From Chlorobium sp. (GTDB lineage: Bacteria; Bacteroidota; Chlorobiia; Chlorobiales; Chlorobiaceae): a stretch of 64,000 nt of DNA. Location of the stretch: the NCBI GenBank assembly GCA_005862285.1, contig SZXW01000008.1, positions 31,909 to 95,908 on the forward strand, given 5' to 3'. Under the pieces are notes generated by a model, which made no database searches, was not told the DNA's origin, and was given only the letters and a program-made list of their open reading frames with translations. Below, piece after piece: positions 27,784 to 36,939 of this stretch. Positions within the stretch are counted from its first letter, which is position 1, and the number at the start of each line of letters is the position of its first letter. A program made the position numbers and the translations under genes.

Positions 27784-30700
27784 TCAGAACCTGGATTTCT
27801 TCCAGTTGAGGACTTTGGTCCGGAGCCGGTCAAACCAGACGTAAACAACAGGAACAACCAGAAGCGTAAGGAACATGGAGCTTGAAAGACCACCGACAAG
27901 CGCGACGGCAAGGCCGGATTTCCACTCCGACCCAGAACTTCTCGATAATGCGATTGGGAGGAGCCCGAAAATCAGAGTCAGTGTCGTCATGAGGATGGGA
28001 CGCAGACGTTCTTTTCCTGCTTCAATGATCGAGGAAGCGAGTTCCAACCCTTCCGACCGGAATTTGTTAATGAAATCGACAAGCAGAATAGCATTTTTAC
28101 CGACCAGTCCAACCAGCATGATAATGCCGAGAATCGTAAAAATACTGAGGGACTTTCCTGTCAGTGCAAGCGCGCACAGAGCCCCGATGATGGCAAGAGG
28201 AATCGAGAACATGACAACCATCGGCCAGACATAGGAATCGTACAGCGCCACCATGATCAGGTAGACAAAAATGATGGCAACCATGAATGCCGTCAGGAGG
28301 GTCGAAAAAGATTCCCCCTGTCTTTTCAGGTCAGATTCGTAGGCATAGGAAACCGTTGAAGTCATCACACCTTTCTTTTTCATGTTCGCAATGATCCGTT
28401 CGATCTCCTGACCGACACTTCCGACGGGACGATCGATCACCTGGGCTTTCACCCAGACCGCATTGTTGCGGTTGCGGCGCTGCAGCTGCGTGTATCCCCT
28501 TTCCTGCTCGAAGCTCGCAAACTGGCCGAGACGAACCAGATCGCCGGCCTTTGTACGAAAGACGATATTCTCGAGAAGTGAAGTGTTGTGCCGATATGCT
28601 TCGTCGAGAATAACCCTGATATCATATTCGTCCTGGCCTTCACGGTACTTGCCGGATTCGTCGCCGGAATAGGCGGTCCTCATGGCGGCCCCGACATCGG
28701 CAATGGTGAGACCGAAAGAAGCCATCTTTTCACGATCGATATGTACCCTCATTTCGGGACTGCCAAGCGCTGATGTGAGCTTGACATCAGCAGTTCCCGG
28801 AACGGTCTTGAGGCTGTCCTTCAACGCTTCCGCCACATGCGAAACCTGGCTCCTGACCGGCCCGCTGATAATCACCATCACAGGAGTGTCGTTCGCGGTT
28901 CCGAATATTCCGATAGGATTTATGCTCGCTTTCAGGCCGGGAATCTCTTTGAGATCTTTCCTGATCGACTGCATGATTTCATCCGTGGAGCGTTTTCTCT
29001 CCTCCTTCGGCAAAAGAGCTACATTGAGCTGGGAAATATTGTCGGCGCTCTGATTGTAGAATCCTTCGGTGGATGCACCGACATTTGCGAGCACTTTGCG
29101 AACCTCAGGCATGGAAGCAAGCCGGCGTTCGAGCATTCTGGTGAGCCTGTTGGTATCCTGCTGACGGGTACCGGGCTCGAGTTCGAGCATGACGGAAAAC
29201 TCCCCCCTGTCGGAAACGGAAATGAACTCGCCGCCTATAAGGCCAAGGGCAGGAAGGCTGAATGAAGCGAAAAGAAGAAAGATCGCACTGAAAAAAACTT
29301 TTCGGGGGTTGTCGAGGCTCCAGCGGAGCAGCGTCAGGTAATACTCGGTGAATCGCTGGTAATTGCGCTCGAAAGCGATGGCGAAACGCTCCATGAGGTT
29401 CCGGCCTTCGAAATGTTCGACCTTCGAGAACCTCGAGGCAAGCAGCGGAGTGATTGTAAATGAAACCAGGAGACTGACCAGGGTGGATATTACCATGACA
29501 ACGGAAAATTCACGAAGGATATTGCCCACGAGCCCGCTCACGAGAGAAAGCGGAAGAAAAACGACGACATCGACCAGAGTTATGGAAAGCGCCGTGAATC
29601 CGATCTCGTTCCTGCCCGTAAGAGCTGCCTGCCGGGGCTCGTCACCCTTTTCGAGATGCCTGTAGATGTTTTCGAGTACGACGATCGAATCGTCGACGAG
29701 CACACCGACAACCAGAGAGAGTGATAGCAGGGTCATGAGGTTCAGGGAAAACCCGAACACATACATACCGATAAAAGTCGTGATGAGCGAGGTCGGAATG
29801 GAGACCATCACAATCAGGGAGTTGCGGAGACTGTGCAGGAAAAGCAGCATCACAAGAGCGACAAGTACGATCGCTATGAAAAGGTCATGCTGGACGGCCG
29901 TGACCGCATCGATCGTGAAAGTCGATGCATCCTGCGCAATATCGAATTTGAGGTTCCTGTCCCTGTACAAATTTTCGAGCTTTGCAAGCGCACTACGTGA
30001 AAGCCTGCTCACATCAACCGTATTGGCATCGCTCTGCTTCATGATCACGATGCCTACGGCGCTCCGTCCGTTCACCCTTGTCAACGTGGTGACATCCTTG
30101 AATCCGTCTTCGACTTCCGCGACATCCCTCAAATAGACGGGACCGTTGGACGAATAGCGAAGCACGAGGTCTTTAAGCTCTTCGAGGCTCGAGAATTTAC
30201 CGGCAAGCCTAACCACAAACTGTCTGTCCCTGTCCTTGATTTTCCCGGTCGGAAAATCGAGATTCGCCTTGCCGACTTCCTTGAGCACATCTGAAATGGT
30301 CAATCCGTAACTTTCAATGCGGTCCGGATCGACATTCACCCTTATCTCCCGTTCCCTTCCTCCTATCAGGTAAACTTCACCGACTCCGGCAACACTGGAG
30401 AGAACCGGTTTCACATCGTCCTTCAGCATGGTGTAGAATTCCGTGTCCGAAAGAGAAGATGTCGCACCTATTCGAAGCACTGGTACCTCGTCGAGCGCAA
30501 AACGTGTAACGACAGGCTCCTTCACATCGTCAGGAAGGCGGCCGCGCGCCTCGTTGACCTTCCGTTGCGTGTCCTGCAGCGACTTGTCGATATTGGCGGA
30601 ATTGGAGAACTCGATAGTGACGACCGACAGACCCTCGGTAGAAGTTGAGGTTATGGCACTGATCTTTTCAATAGCCGATACAGCTTCCTCCACAGGTTTC

Positions 30701-30891
30701 GTGACCGAGGCCTCGACTTCGGAGGGAGATGCTCCGGGATAACCTGTGGAAATGGTCACCACAGGAGGAGACATCTTGGGCAGCAGTTCATATTTCAGCT
30801 GGCCGTAACTGAAGAGGCCAAGAATGGCAAGTACGGTAAAAAGGACGACAATAAGCGTCGGCCGTTTTATGGAGAGCTCCGTAAGCGTCAT
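27784..30891 (-). CDS. RND efflux transporter, HAE1/AcrB family
   Basis: 1035 residues, inner membrane and periplasm, proton-driven export. Twelve membrane segments with duplicated topology and two large periplasmic loops (after TM1 and TM7). TM4 proton-relay residues are present in VVGVLVDDSIVVLENIYRHL (Asp-Asp), and the TM10 lysine in GLVGKNAILLVDFIN. The N-terminus MTLTELSIKRPTLIVVLFTV is typical. ATGA overlap with the adaptor gene upstream. No outer-membrane factor (TolC-like) is in this cluster, so it must be supplied elsewhere. Drug or solvent substrates cannot be told from the sequence. Confidence 0.95.
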   Translation of the reverse strand: MTLTELSIKRPTLIVVLFTVLAILGLFSYGQLKYELLPKMSPPVVTISTGYPGASPSEVEASVTKPVEEAVSAIEKISAITSTSTEGLSVVTIEFSNSANIDKSLQDTQRKVNEARGRLPDDVKEPVVTRFALDEVPVLRIGATSSLSDTEFYTMLKDDVKPVLSSVAGVGEVYLIGGREREIRVNVDPDRIESYGLTISDVLKEVGKANLDFPTGKIKDRDRQFVVRLAGKFSSLEELKDLVLRYSSNGPVYLRDVAEVEDGFKDVTTLTRVNGRSAVGIVIMKQSDANTVDVSRLSRSALAKLENLYRDRNLKFDIAQDASTFTIDAVTAVQHDLFIAIVLVALVMLLFLHSLRNSLIVMVSIPTSLITTFIGMYVFGFSLNLMTLLSLSLVVGVLVDDSIVVLENIYRHLEKGDEPRQAALTGRNEIGFTALSITLVDVVVFLPLSLVSGLVGNILREFSVVMVISTLVSLLVSFTITPLLASRFSKVEHFEGRNLMERFAIAFERNYQRFTEYYLTLLRWSLDNPRKVFFSAIFLLFASFSLPALGLIGGEFISVSDRGEFSVMLELEPGTRQQDTNRLTRMLERRLASMPEVRKVLANVGASTEGFYNQSADNISQLNVALLPKEERKRSTDEIMQSIRKDLKEIPGLKASINPIGIFGTANDTPVMVIISGPVRSQVSHVAEALKDSLKTVPGTADVKLTSALGSPEMRVHIDREKMASFGLTIADVGAAMRTAYSGDESGKYREGQDEYDIRVILDEAYRHNTSLLENIVFRTKAGDLVRLGQFASFEQERGYTQLQRRNRNNAVWVKAQVIDRPVGSVGQEIERIIANMKKKGVMTSTVSYAYESDLKRQGESFSTLLTAFMVAIIFVYLIMVALYDSYVWPMVVMFSIPLAIIGALCALALTGKSLSIFTILGIIMLVGLVGKNAILLVDFINKFRSEGLELASSIIEAGKERLRPILMTTLTLIFGLLPIALSRSSGSEWKSGLAVALVGGLSSSMFLTLLVVPVVYVWFDRLRTKVLNWKKSRF

Positions 30892-31991
30892 GGAGCGGCG
30901 GGCTTTGCTTTTCGGTCGATGATGACAACTGCGGCACCATTCTGCAGCTCGTCCTGGCCGCTTACGACAACGCTGTCGGATGGGGAAAGTCCTTCCAGCA
31001 CCTCGATCCGCTGCTGGAGATCAAGGCCTGCAACAAGATGTTTCAGATAGGCTTTTCCATTGTGCACGATGTAGACTTCGGGTTTTCTTATGCCGGATAC
31101 GAGCGCTGTCCTTGGAACAAGCAGTGCCTGTCGTTCTGTACCTCCGTTATAAATGACCCGCGCAAACATTCCTGACCTGAAACGGTTCCCCGATGTATTG
31201 TCCATGAGAACTTCAACTTGATAGGTATGGTCCCTGCCCGCCTTGTCGCTGACCGCGTTTACCGTTCCCGAAAACTGCTCTTTAGGATACAGATCGCTGG
31301 TAACTGCCAGAACATCTCCTTCCCTGAATTTCATGACCTGATGTTCGGGCACGAAAATGATGATCTTCACCCTGGACAGATCAAGCATATGAGCGACTTT
31401 CGTTCCTTCGCGAACAAGCTCTCCCTGCTCGACGAAACGGGAGGTGACAACCCCTGAAAAAGGAGCCTTTATCCGGGTATTGCTGTATTTCCTGCTCGCT
31501 GCGGTAAAATCGGCAAGGGCTTCCTCCCGCTGTAGCTGAATGGCCTCGAAGGAAGATAGGGAAACCGCTCCTTCGGCATGAAGGTTTTTATAACGTTCGA
31601 AATCCCTGTTTGCCTGCTTGTAGTGAGCTTCCGCTTTCCGCAACAGAGCGGTCTGCAGTTCATTGTCTATCGTGAAAAGTGCTTCTGAAGCCTTTTTACG
31701 GTCACCCGGTGAAGCTGAAACAGTACGGACAAGGCCTTCCGATTCCGAATAGATATCAGCCTCCCTGAAAGCCTGTACAGTCCCTACGGTACTGAAGCTG
31801 TCCCGAACCGCTGCTTTTGAAACCGGATCGACGGAAACGGGAATACGGTCAAAATATTTCCTGTCGATTGTTTTTTGCTTCTCGCGGGGTCGTAAAATAA
31901 AAACAAGCAGGATGCAAAGCAGCAATAAAGCAATAGAGTAAAGGAACTTATGCTTTTTGATCCTGTTGACTGTCGTTCTGAAAATATCCAT
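30888..31991 (-). CDS. RND periplasmic adaptor (membrane fusion protein)
   Basis: 367 residues from ATG 31991 (a TTG two codons earlier is possible). N-terminal membrane anchor FLYSIALLLLCILLVFILRP; split biotinyl-lipoyl domain (FREADIYSESEGLVRTVSAS and IKAPFSGVVTSRFVEQGELV) flanking a short alpha-hairpin (RKAEAHYKQANRDFERYKNL); beta-barrel and membrane-proximal domains at the end (LLVPRTALV, VLEGLSPSDSVVVSGQDEL). It bridges the RND pump to an outer-membrane channel. First gene of a unit with the RND, DoxX-like and oxidase-like genes. Confidence 0.93.
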   Translation of the reverse strand: MDIFRTTVNRIKKHKFLYSIALLLLCILLVFILRPREKQKTIDRKYFDRIPVSVDPVSKAAVRDSFSTVGTVQAFREADIYSESEGLVRTVSASPGDRKKASEALFTIDNELQTALLRKAEAHYKQANRDFERYKNLHAEGAVSLSSFEAIQLQREEALADFTAASRKYSNTRIKAPFSGVVTSRFVEQGELVREGTKVAHMLDLSRVKIIIFVPEHQVMKFREGDVLAVTSDLYPKEQFSGTVNAVSDKAGRDHTYQVEVLMDNTSGNRFRSGMFARVIYNGGTERQALLVPRTALVSGIRKPEVYIVHNGKAYLKHLVAGLDLQQRIEVLEGLSPSDSVVVSGQDELQNGAAVVIIDRKAKPAAP

Positions 31992-32097
31992 CGTCAAGCT
32001 GTTCTGCGCATTTTACAGAGAGGAAGCTCCATCCTTGTTCTATGCATTCCGGTGAAAAATATTTCCCCTCTGTGTCTGCTGCAATCTGAATATGACA

Positions 32098-32138
32098 CAG
32101 GTGAAAAAAAGATTTCAGAGCATGCTTTTTTTCACCTG
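32098..32138. terminator. Perfect 14-bp inverted repeat, probable bidirectional terminator
   Basis: CAGGTGAAAAAAAG at 32098-32111 and its exact complement at 32125-32138, 13-base loop. It lies downstream of the PhoU-like gene and upstream of the RND adaptor gene. A/T-rich inner stem and no long T run after the stem make it atypical for a terminator; a regulatory hairpin is possible. Confidence 0.5.
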
Positions 32139-32205
32139 CGTTCTTCTGTTCCTGTTAAAACACCTCTGTCATGCAAAACTTTTCAACCAGTGAAAACATG
32201 TCATG

Positions 32206-32937
32206 TCAGCAGAAATTGCTTGCGATCGAACAGGAAATATCTGCAGATGCTTTCACATGATCCAGAATGGAAAGAATTCCGGTAAGATTGACGATGTTCT
32301 GATCGTTGACAGAAGATTTTATTTTTGCTACCGCTTTCAGGTAAATGTCGTCGATCTCTTTCAGCATGACGAGTGTTTCGCTTGCATGCTTCGAGTTGCC
32401 GCTGACGAAAGCTTCGACAGCTTTCTTGATCATCTCGGCGGTAATATCGCCCATCGGTTTCAGGCCATACTCGTCCTTGTGCAGGTCCTGAACATTGGCA
32501 AACTGTACATACCCGGTCTTGTCTGCTATATTGAGAGCAAACTGTGCAATTCTTTCGAGTTCCTGGAGGATCATCCTCGCATTGGCAACAGCCTTCCTGT
32601 TCTCGTCATCAAGGTTCTGGAAAGTAACGTAGGCAAGGGTAAGATATTCCACCTCGAATTTCCCTTTCTGGATATACTCCTCGTCAAACTTGAAGGCTGA
32701 TGCGGCAAGCTCGACGTTCCTCTTTGTCGAAGCCCTGATGCTGAGCATCAGATTGTTTTCGACGTTCGATGAAAGTTTTGTCAGCTTCTGTTTGAGTGAT
32801 TCAAGCTGGATATGAACTGCCGTCTGCGGTATCACGGAAAGGCCGAATTTGGCAGGATCAATCTTGATGGTAAAGGCGTTCGGTGTCTCAGCGGTTTTCG
32901 GGGCGTCACCGAAAATTTTTCCAAACATTTTTGCCAT
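32206..32937 (-). CDS. PhoU-like protein (intact)
   Basis: 243 residues from ATG 32937. Entirely helical, no cysteine cluster except near the C-terminus (SCSIASNFC). Helix patterns LESLKQKLTKLSSNVENNLM and MILQELERIAQFALNIADKT resemble the three-helix bundles of PhoU/DUF47, including the E-x2-x3-D metal-binding style of the second. PhoU proteins couple the Pst transporter to the phosphate sensor kinase. The neighbouring pstS, pstB and a second phoU-type gene are wrecked, so this copy has lost local partners. Family assignment is moderate. Confidence 0.6.
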   Translation of the reverse strand: MAKMFGKIFGDAPKTAETPNAFTIKIDPAKFGLSVIPQTAVHIQLESLKQKLTKLSSNVENNLMLSIRASTKRNVELAASAFKFDEEYIQKGKFEVEYLTLAYVTFQNLDDENRKAVANARMILQELERIAQFALNIADKTGYVQFANVQDLHKDEYGLKPMGDITAEMIKKAVEAFVSGNSKHASETLVMLKEIDDIYLKAVAKIKSSVNDQNIVNLTGILSILDHVKASADISCSIASNFC

Positions 32938-32997
32938 AGGGTTCAATCACCATGGTTATAATTATTGAATTAATGCAAGGTGCTGACAATTTAGCTG

Positions 32998-33208
32998 TCA
33001 GGGAGGATTAAATGCAAGAAAAAAACAATAATACCTTCGGATAACAGATACCGGCAGGCATTCCGCTGACTCTTTCAGTGATTCGATGTGTTTTTCATAG
33101 GAACACTCTTTCTTATGACGGATAATTTCACCCGTAACAAGATAGATGACTTCGTAAGCGATTCTGGGTGCATGATCTGCCCGCCGTTCGATATAGCGCG
33201 AAATACTC
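32998..33208 (-). pseudogene. 3' remnant of phoU, fused to pstB remnant
   Basis: In the same frame as the pstB fragment it encodes [20 protein letters not shown] followed by [13 protein letters not shown]. This matches the conserved C-terminal helix of PhoU (RYLERIADHATNIAEEVIYL and VTGEDIRH) with several substitutions, including the Asn that normally follows HAT. The first two thirds of the gene are missing. It directly follows pstB sequence, so a deletion joined the two. Confidence 0.75.
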
Positions 33209-33518
33209 AGAGCCGCGATCTTGGCCTTTGCTTTGGGATCGAGTGCCGAGGTCGGCTTGTCAAGCAGAAGCACTTCCGGCTCGACCGCAAGCGTGCGGGC
33301 CACGCATAACCGCTGCTGCTGACCTCCGCTCAGTCCAAGCGCATTCTTGTCCAGGCGGTCGCAAACTTCCTCCCAGAGCGCTGCCTTGCGAAGGCTGCGT
33401 TAGACAATCTCCATGAGCTTTTTCCTGTCGTTTATACTGTGAAGACGAGGACCGTAGGCGATATTGTCAAAAATCGACTTCGGAAAAGGGTTCGGTTTCT
33501 GGAATACCATGCCAACTT
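33209..33518 (-). pseudogene. pstB: Internal remnant of pstB (phosphate ABC transporter ATPase)
   Basis: Encodes [20 protein letters not shown] (Q-loop region of PstB), the linker, signature [20 protein letters not shown] and Walker B-like [19 protein letters not shown]. Damage: the Walker A end is absent, a TAA stop interrupts it at 33400-33402, and the catalytic Glu after the Walker B Asp is Lys (normally LLMDEPTSALDP). The 5' side joins pstS and the 3' side joins phoU. An open frame from a GTG at about 33303 remains but cannot be a working ATPase. Confidence 0.9.
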
Positions 33519-33792
33519 TTTTCCGCAGCAGCAATTTCCTGTTCCTTCATGTCCCGTGACATAGCAGCTATGTTACAAGTATTATTGATAAGGCTTTCAG
33601 CTCCATTTCCGTTTCAGACTCGCTGACAGTAACATTGACACCGTATTTTTTCATAAAATAGGTTGCAAATGATTTAGCAACGGGACCGACAGTCGTAGAA
33701 CCGTCAATAACAATGGAAGCGGAAGCAGCAATTACTGATCCGGAAACGGCGATAAATAAGATAATTACTAAAAGAATTAGTTTTTTTGACGT
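33519..33792 (-). pseudogene. pstS: 5' remnant of pstS (phosphate-binding protein)
   Basis: Begins at 33792 with ACG where ATG is expected, then SKKLILLVIILFIAVSGSVI (signal peptide), IVIDGSTTVGPVAKSFATYF (the conserved phosphate-binding N-terminus of PstS) and VNVTVSESETEMELKAL. A one-base loss near 33570 shifts the frame; the other frame continues [20 protein letters not shown], again PstS. The remainder of pstS, all of pstC and pstA and the start of pstB are gone, pstB beginning at the next base. Confidence 0.85.
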
Positions 33793-33799
33793 GGCTTAA

Positions 33800-34107
33800 A
33801 TAAAAATTTAATCGGGTCCGGGTAATGTTTTTCTCTTTTTTTACCTGGTTTTTCTTCTTTTCAATCATGAGCCGATAAAATATTCACAAGAGAAGTAAGT
33901 TCGAAATATCATCTAATTGAAAGATATTTATCCTCTACAGACAAAAAATCTTAGCTTTATAGTTTCCAAAAACCAATCACGTATTTTTTATCTTGGATTG
34001 ATCGGTAAAAATGTTTTAACTTTAATAAAATATTCTTTCCAGCCCTTGCAGGGAGCGGAAAGGAACCCTCTAACCATTCTACTTCATTAACCTTAACGAT
34101 AACTGCC
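33800..34107. other. Intergenic region upstream of the first chlorosome gene
   Basis: About 300 A/T-rich bases with no supported gene. It should contain the promoter of the csm gene at 34108; TTGATC near 33995 followed by A/T-rich TTTAATAAAAT near 34020 is a possible but unproved promoter. Confidence 0.4.
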
Positions 34108-34329
34108 ATGTCAAACGGAACAACAGATCTATCGAGCTCAATCAACAACATCGCAGCAACGATGAGCAAGCTCGTTCAGCAGCAGGCTGAAATCCTGACC
34201 AGTGCTCTTAACAATGCCACACAACTTATCGGACCATTCGGCAAAGCCTCGATGGATGCCGCTAACAGTATCCTGAACGCCGCAAGCCAGATGCTCCAGA
34301 CTGTTTCATCTGCACTTGTCAAGAAGTAA
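34108..34329 (+). CDS. Chlorosome envelope protein, CsmB/CsmF family (copy 1)
   Basis: 73 residues, MSNGTTDLSSSINNIAATMS then KLVQQQAEILTSALNNATQL and IGPFGKASMDAANSILNAAS, ending VSSALVKK. Small, amphipathic, Gly/Ala/Ser-rich with a repeated helix pattern and a C-terminal KK, as in CsmB/CsmF proteins that sit in the chlorosome monolayer of green sulfur bacteria. Paralogous to the protein at 37332. Which is csmB and which csmF was not decided. Preceded by TTAACCTTAACGATAACTGCC without a strong ribosome site; followed by its own terminator, so it is probably monocistronic and highly expressed. Confidence 0.85.
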   Translation: MSNGTTDLSSSINNIAATMSKLVQQQAEILTSALNNATQLIGPFGKASMDAANSILNAASQMLQTVSSALVKK

Positions 34330-34348
34330 CATGCATTTTTTGCGCGAG

Positions 34349-34383
34349 AGCACCTTATACATTGTATAGGGTGCTTTTTTTTT
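34349..34383 (+). terminator. Intrinsic terminator of the first chlorosome gene
   Basis: AGCACCTTATAC and TATAGGGTGCT pair around a short loop, followed by nine Ts. It ends transcription before the methyltransferase gene. Confidence 0.85.
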
Positions 34384-34457
34384 GCCCTGACTTTGACCTC
34401 TCGCCGGTTTTTTTATTTTTCAATCACGCTTGTCACGTTACGATAAAACATTATTAC

Positions 34458-35111
34458 ATGCCGGAATCCTGGAACAGCACCGAAAAGTTCAACCGCGAAG
34501 CCATCGAATGGGACAATAAACCGGAACGGCAGTTGCTTGCCCGGGCGGTGGCGCAGGCAATCATAACAGCCGTAAAACCGGACAGCAGGATGAATGCGCT
34601 TGAAATAGGATGCGGCACAGGCCTCGTATCGATGGAAATCGCCCCTCTGGTCAACCATCTCACAGCAATCGACACTTCCCCTGAAATGCTCGGTGTATTG
34701 AATTATAAAATCAGGAACACCGGCACTACGAATATCGAAACAATCTGCCTCGACCTTGCCTCGCTATCGCAAAACATCGAGCCGGATAAAAAATTCGACC
34801 TCATATACTGCAGCATAACCCTGCACCATATCGATGATACCGGAACATTCATCGGAAGTATGGCAGTCCATCTCACTTCCGGTGGAGTTATCGCCATCGC
34901 CGATCTCTATCAGGAAGACGGCACGTTCCATGACGACCCGCAGGAAAAAGTTCATCACGGGTTCAACCGTTCGTACCTCGACGCTGTTTTTCAAAATAAC
35001 GGACTGCAGGTAAATTCATTTGAAACTGCTTATATCATTGAAAAAGTCAACCGTGAAGGACTGAAGGCCGCCTATCCCGTATTTCTTGCCTGCGCCGGAA
35101 CGAATCCGTGA
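34458..35111 (+). CDS. Class I SAM-dependent methyltransferase
   Basis: 217 residues from ATG 34458 (MPESWNSTEKFN). SAM motif I is NALEIGCGTGLVSMEIAP, the acidic loop is LTAIDTSPEML, and motif IV is FDLIYCSITLHHI, followed by SGGVIAIADLY. This is the small-molecule methyltransferase (Methyltransf_11/25-like) pattern. Substrate unknown; its place between two chlorosome genes invites a link to bacteriochlorophyll or envelope lipid modification but nothing in the sequence shows it. The HAD gene begins 41 bases after the stop, and both are likely co-transcribed. Confidence 0.85.
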   Translation: MPESWNSTEKFNREAIEWDNKPERQLLARAVAQAIITAVKPDSRMNALEIGCGTGLVSMEIAPLVNHLTAIDTSPEMLGVLNYKIRNTGTTNIETICLDLASLSQNIEPDKKFDLIYCSITLHHIDDTGTFIGSMAVHLTSGGVIAIADLYQEDGTFHDDPQEKVHHGFNRSYLDAVFQNNGLQVNSFETAYIIEKVNREGLKAAYPVFLACAGTNP

Positions 35112-35152
35112 CACAAAATCACCGCAATAGAATTGAAACACCTCGGCAGATT

Positions 35153-35809
35153 ATGAATTTCAAGGCAGTAATTTTCGATCTGGACGGGACCCTGCTCGAC
35201 ACCCTGAAAGATATTGCATACACGCTCAATACGGTTCTGGCCCGCCATAATTATCCGGTTCATACTATCGACGAATGCCGGTTTCTTGTAGGTCACGGTC
35301 TCAGGGAACTCGTTAAAAAAGCGCTTCCGGAAGGCGTGGCAACTCCTGATGTCATCGATCATCATCTTAAAGATCTTATGGCGCTCTATTCGGAAAACTG
35401 GAATGTCCATTCGCAGCCCTATCCGGGAATCGGCCCTATGCTTGACAAACTATCTAGCCTGGGCATCAGGAAAGCGATCCTGTCCAACAAAGCGGACCAT
35501 TTTACCAGGCTTTGTGCGGAAGTTCTTCTGAAAGAATGGAAATTCGATGCAGTCATGGGGCATCGGGATGGTATTGCCCCCAAACCTGATCCTGAAGGGG
35601 CACTTCTTCTGTCCAGGATGCTTGAAACAGAGCCTTCGAAAATTCTTTATGTCGGGGACAGCGGCATCGATATGCAGACTGCCTCCCGGGCCGGGATGTA
35701 TCCGCTCGGGGTATTGTGGGGATTCAGACCCGAAACCGAACTTGTAGAACACGGCGCGAAAAGCCTGGTTAGCCGTCCTGAAGAGATCATCACTTTTTTT
35801 GAAAACTGA
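35153..35809 (+). CDS. HAD-superfamily phosphatase, phosphoglycolate phosphatase-like
   Basis: 218 residues from ATG 35153. Motif I AVIFDLDGTLLDTLKDIA (both Asp), cap domain at about 18-80, motif II KAILSNKADHF (Ser), Lys in GIAPKPDPEGALLL and motif IV LYVGDSGIDMQTA (Asp). This is the Gph/PGPase type, which removes phosphate from 2-phosphoglycolate or related metabolites. Specificity is inferred from overall similarity. Downstream of the methyltransferase gene on the same strand; convergent with the phosphoesterase. Confidence 0.85.
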   Translation: MNFKAVIFDLDGTLLDTLKDIAYTLNTVLARHNYPVHTIDECRFLVGHGLRELVKKALPEGVATPDVIDHHLKDLMALYSENWNVHSQPYPGIGPMLDKLSSLGIRKAILSNKADHFTRLCAEVLLKEWKFDAVMGHRDGIAPKPDPEGALLLSRMLETEPSKILYVGDSGIDMQTASRAGMYPLGVLWGFRPETELVEHGAKSLVSRPEEIITFFEN

Positions 35810-35810
35810 A

Positions 35811-35833
35811 GAGAACAGGATTGCCATGTTCTC
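35811..35833. terminator. Weak hairpin between convergent genes
   Basis: GAGAACA (35811-35817) and TGTTCTC (35827-35833) with a nine-base loop. No long T tract follows on the plus strand; on the minus strand a few Ts follow. It is a possible bidirectional terminator between the HAD and phosphoesterase genes. Confidence 0.35.
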
Positions 35834-35865
35834 AAACGTCGACGGAGTCCCGCTGGTCTGAATGC

Positions 35866-36939
35866 TCAGGTCAGCAGGCGAATACGGGTAAAAACATATT
35901 CGAGTGAATCTTCGTTCAGCACGATCCTTGAAAAACCGGTCGAACCGAGCTCCATCGGACGGTTGTCACGGCTGCTGATAAATTTACGGCTCTGTTTGCC
36001 GTTGAACCAGTAAACCAACCTGATTTTGCTGCCCTCGATCTCAAGAGCTGTAATGCCCCGCTTTCCGATAGAGCATCCTGAATTGAAAACGCTTGGAATG
36101 GTAATGTTGTTGTATAGACCGCTCCTCAAGCCGATCTTTTTACCCCGACGGTAGCACGCATCAAGCTCTTCCTTCAGCGCTACGATTTTCTCTTCTATTT
36201 CTCTGCGCCTGTCATGGTCAGCTTCGGGAAAAGCCCTGCAGAGCTCCTCGATCCTGAAATTCAGAAAATCCACCCTCGAAAGTGATTCGAACAACGGGCG
36301 GTGCGTATGTCCGATAATGGAAACTATCTTGGACTGATTGGAAAACTCGTAAATCGATTTCTCGATCGCGAAGCGCTTGCGGCTGTTATAAGCCTTGGCA
36401 AAATTCCTTATACCCGCAGGTTTCGCGATATAACGAAGAAAAAGAACGATCAGGCGGCTGACTAACGGATATGTTTCCCACAAGAGAATCGAAGCCTGAT
36501 GACCATGAAAAAGAAGAAGGGTATCGTTGTCATAGTGAAACTTCAGGGCTTCGACAAGAGAGGGCGCAAGGCGGTAATTTTTTTCCTCGATCAGATCCGC
36601 GTCATGATTTCCATAGGTTTTCCAGAAAAAACCGTTTTTTTGGAACTCAAGAAAAAGATCATAGAAATCTCCCCACTGTTCAATAATACTTTCGAGAGGA
36701 AACTTGAAAAGTTCTTCAATATCGCCATTCAGCACCAGACTGTATTTTTCCGGCAGGTAGTAACTGCCGAGCATGGTTCTTACAAGCTGGGCGTTTCGAC
36801 GAAACTCGTCCCGACGGCCTCCATTGCCCATATGAAGATCACTGAGGATAAGAACTTTTGATGATTGATCGAGTTTAACGGGGTTTGCTTTCTGAAGCAG
36901 TCGATCAAGTTGGGGATGCTTTTTGTGATGAAAACTCAT
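35866..36939 (-). CDS. Metallophosphoesterase (calcineurin-like)
   Basis: 357 residues. Metal-binding motifs in order: ILSDLHMGNGG (D-x-H), LVLNGDIEELF (GD), WKTYGNHDADL (GNHD), LLFHGHQAS and SIIGHTHRPLF (GHTH). Residues 255-275 form a helix inserted in the C-terminal region (REIEEKIVALKEELDACYRR). Active-site metals hydrolyse a phospho-ester; substrate unknown. Length and insertion differ from the LpxH type, which has about 240 residues. Single gene, convergent with the HAD gene, divergent from the second chlorosome gene. Confidence 0.82.
   Translation of the reverse strand: MSFHHKKHPQLDRLLQKANPVKLDQSSKVLILSDLHMGNGGRRDEFRRNAQLVRTMLGSYYLPEKYSLVLNGDIEELFKFPLESIIEQWGDFYDLFLEFQKNGFFWKTYGNHDADLIEEKNYRLAPSLVEALKFHYDNDTLLLFHGHQASILLWETYPLVSRLIVLFLRYIAKPAGIRNFAKAYNSRKRFAIEKSIYEFSNQSKIVSIIGHTHRPLFESLSRVDFLNFRIEELCRAFPEADHDRRREIEEKIVALKEELDACYRRGKKIGLRSGLYNNITIPSVFNSGCSIGKRGITALEIEGSKIRLVYWFNGKQSRKFISSRDNRPMELGSTGFSRIVLNEDSLEYVFTRIRLLT

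Noticed and set aside
32998..33303. Minus frame as a complete small ATPase gene
   Set aside because: It is the 3' part of a pstB/phoU fusion remnant lacking Walker A and with a changed Walker B.
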